Made by a program: the position numbers and the translations under genes. A stretch of DNA of 64,000 bases from Synchiropus splendidus (Eukaryota; Chordata; Actinopteri; Syngnathiformes; Callionymidae): NCBI RefSeq assembly GCF_027744825.2, contig NC_071342.1, positions 21,048,501 through 21,112,500 of the forward strand, given 5' to 3'. The notes beneath the pieces were generated by a model that was not told the DNA's origin, searched no databases, and was given only the letters and a program-made list of their open reading frames with translations. Positions within the stretch are counted from its first letter, which is position 1; each line of letters opens with the position of its first letter. Below, piece by piece: positions 62,651 to 64,000 of the stretch.

Positions 62651-64000
62651 GTGCCACTGTGGGGTTGAACTTGTGCAGAGACCCTGTTGACTGGGCCACC
62701 CTTTGTGTTTGATTGGTTCCCTCTGGGGAGCAATTCATCACTGAAATATGGTTATATTTCCTTTCAGTCTGCTGTCTGGGTATGTTCTAGAGGTCAGGAG
62801 GAAATTTGGACTCTGTCCTCTTTTAACAGCCACAGCGTTGCTTTCCAGAATCTCCCCTATAGATGGTCCACTTGAAGGCGAGAAATGACATAAAACAAGG
62901 ACAATCTGAATAAACAAAGAGGTCATTGAGCGAAGTCAATAAACAAGCCAATATATATGCAAGTCAATCATAGCAGATGAGTTTTGCTACGTGAGGTAAA
63001 CCACATGAAGACATAGATCATAAGCTATCGCCCGCTCCGCCCTGAAACATACCCACGCTAAGTTTCATCAAGCAGCCGCCGGCGCTCTCACAGTTCCTTG
63101 TTGCTTTTCCGTTTGCCCGACTCCTCCCCTCATCCCCGGCAGCTCGTCTACCTCTGACCTCCACAGCTTTACGTTAGCAACATTAATTTAACAAACAAAA
63201 ATCAATCGGCTGAGGACAAAGAGGGAAGGCCCTCGTTATTACACCACGGAGGACACACCCTCTGGCGGGCTGGCTGTTTTTATAGGTAATAATTTAACAG
63301 GGGGCGGCAGCGGCGGGACACAAAGGGTGTGCTCATTTCCACTGACCCCTGAAGATGAGTCACAGCAAATAAACATGTGCCTGCCTTAACAACATCAGAA
63401 AATTCAAAGACAATTTCGGGGGTATTGAACATGTACTTCCTCTTTTGAATAAAAAACTTGTTTGTTTTTTTTTAAATGCAGTGGAGTGCTGAAATGAATT
63501 CAGTTCAGTCATAGGCATGTGACGTGACTTTTCTGCTTCTACGCACAAAAAAACAGACTTTGATTAGATTAGCAAAATATGAGACTCCACTGCTGCCAAG
63601 ATATTTCCGAAAAGTGGGTGATTTGATAAAGTAGCAAATCTGGTTTATGAGTCATTAATATGCAGTCTATAACATAGACATGACAACGATATTAGACACA
63701 ATTTTACAAATCTGAGAGTCGAAGGAAACGGCTGCCTCGGGAGCCAGTAGTGCCATTAATCTGACAGCGAGCGAGGGATCATCAGGAGGTGGAGTGACGG
63801 AGTGTTTAAAACGGCCTATGTGTTTAAAATGTGCTGCACAATACCTGCTAATTCTATTAAGTGCCTCTGTGGTGCGGCGGCGTGGCTGCCGGTTGATGTA
63901 AATGGACGGCTGGTTGACTAAACAATGCAATAGCATTAGAATAAGGTGATTGGATGAGGGAATGGAGTAGCGGGTTCTGAGCCCGACCACCGGACCTTGC

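Larger units (their letters stand above)
48826..64000 (-). other. INPP5A upstream intron, more than 15175 bp in the window
   Basis: The intron leading into the ALGSFYF exon runs off the window. It holds hairpins (52642-52674, 56349-56366, 62320-62387), a purine-rich tract (54760-55300) and homopolymer A runs (51446-51463, 60854-60881). There is a LINE-like remnant (58080-58180) and an exon-like orphan segment (54368-54488). Strong candidate regulatory blocks lie near 53370-54300, 57000-57540, 59110-59620, 62390-62650 and 63640-63960. The stretch 49220-52600 shows nothing distinctive. The expected INPP5A exons encoding the HCQEFGG and YLDENYKSQEHFT regions were looked for and not seen. Confidence 0.7.

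Noticed and set aside
48826..64000. Search for the preceding INPP5A exons (HCQEFGG and YLDENYKSQEHFT regions)
   Set aside because: No matching minus-strand sequence was seen by eye; they most likely lie beyond 64000.
1..64000. tRNA, rRNA, known microRNA genes, CRISPR arrays or bacterial-type operons
   Set aside because: None has visible support; the sequence is vertebrate intronic DNA.

Overview
The window is vertebrate nuclear DNA, most likely from a ray-finned (probably percomorph-type) fish. It contains eight short coding exons with GT-AG junctions inside long introns, abundant microsatellites, and decayed fish-type repeats: L2/CR1 3' ends and hAT-like MITEs. There is no bacterial gene organisation, and the long open frames are not genes. 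The species assignment is an inference; no marker here fixes the species.

The only protein-coding gene I can support is INPP5A, the type I inositol polyphosphate 5-phosphatase, on the minus strand. Transcription runs from high to low coordinates. The exons are 48762-48825, 46927-47030, 40138-40190, 38772-38891, 27819-27903, 7920-8015, 7099-7173 and 213-286. They join in frame at every junction (671 nt, about 223 residues) and correspond to roughly residues 103-326 of the about 412-residue human enzyme, recalled from memory. The N-terminal exons lie beyond 64000. The C-terminal exons, with the second catalytic block and the prenylation signal, lie before position 1. The VNIHL strand and the GDFNFR catalytic motif are inside the window.

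Layout: 1-8015 holds the last three exons, with one 6.8 kb and one 0.75 kb intron. 8016-27818 is a 19.8 kb intron starting with a purine-rich tract and followed by many GC-balanced, homeodomain-motif-bearing blocks. 27904-38771 is a second large intron, about 10.9 kb. 38772-48825 carries four exons in about 10 kb. 48826-64000 is part of an upstream intron more than 15 kb long.

Much of the intronic sequence does not look like decayed repeats. Long blocks rich in TAATTA/CAATTA cores alternate with AT-rich filler. In human, INPP5A lies next to the homeobox gene NKX6-2. The most interesting reading is that these introns host long-range developmental enhancers, but this is inference without alignment. 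Other observations are several perfect hairpins and palindromes, two purine-rich tracts, a 65-bp hAT-like mini-element, and one orphan exon-like segment. I found no clearly novel biological system.
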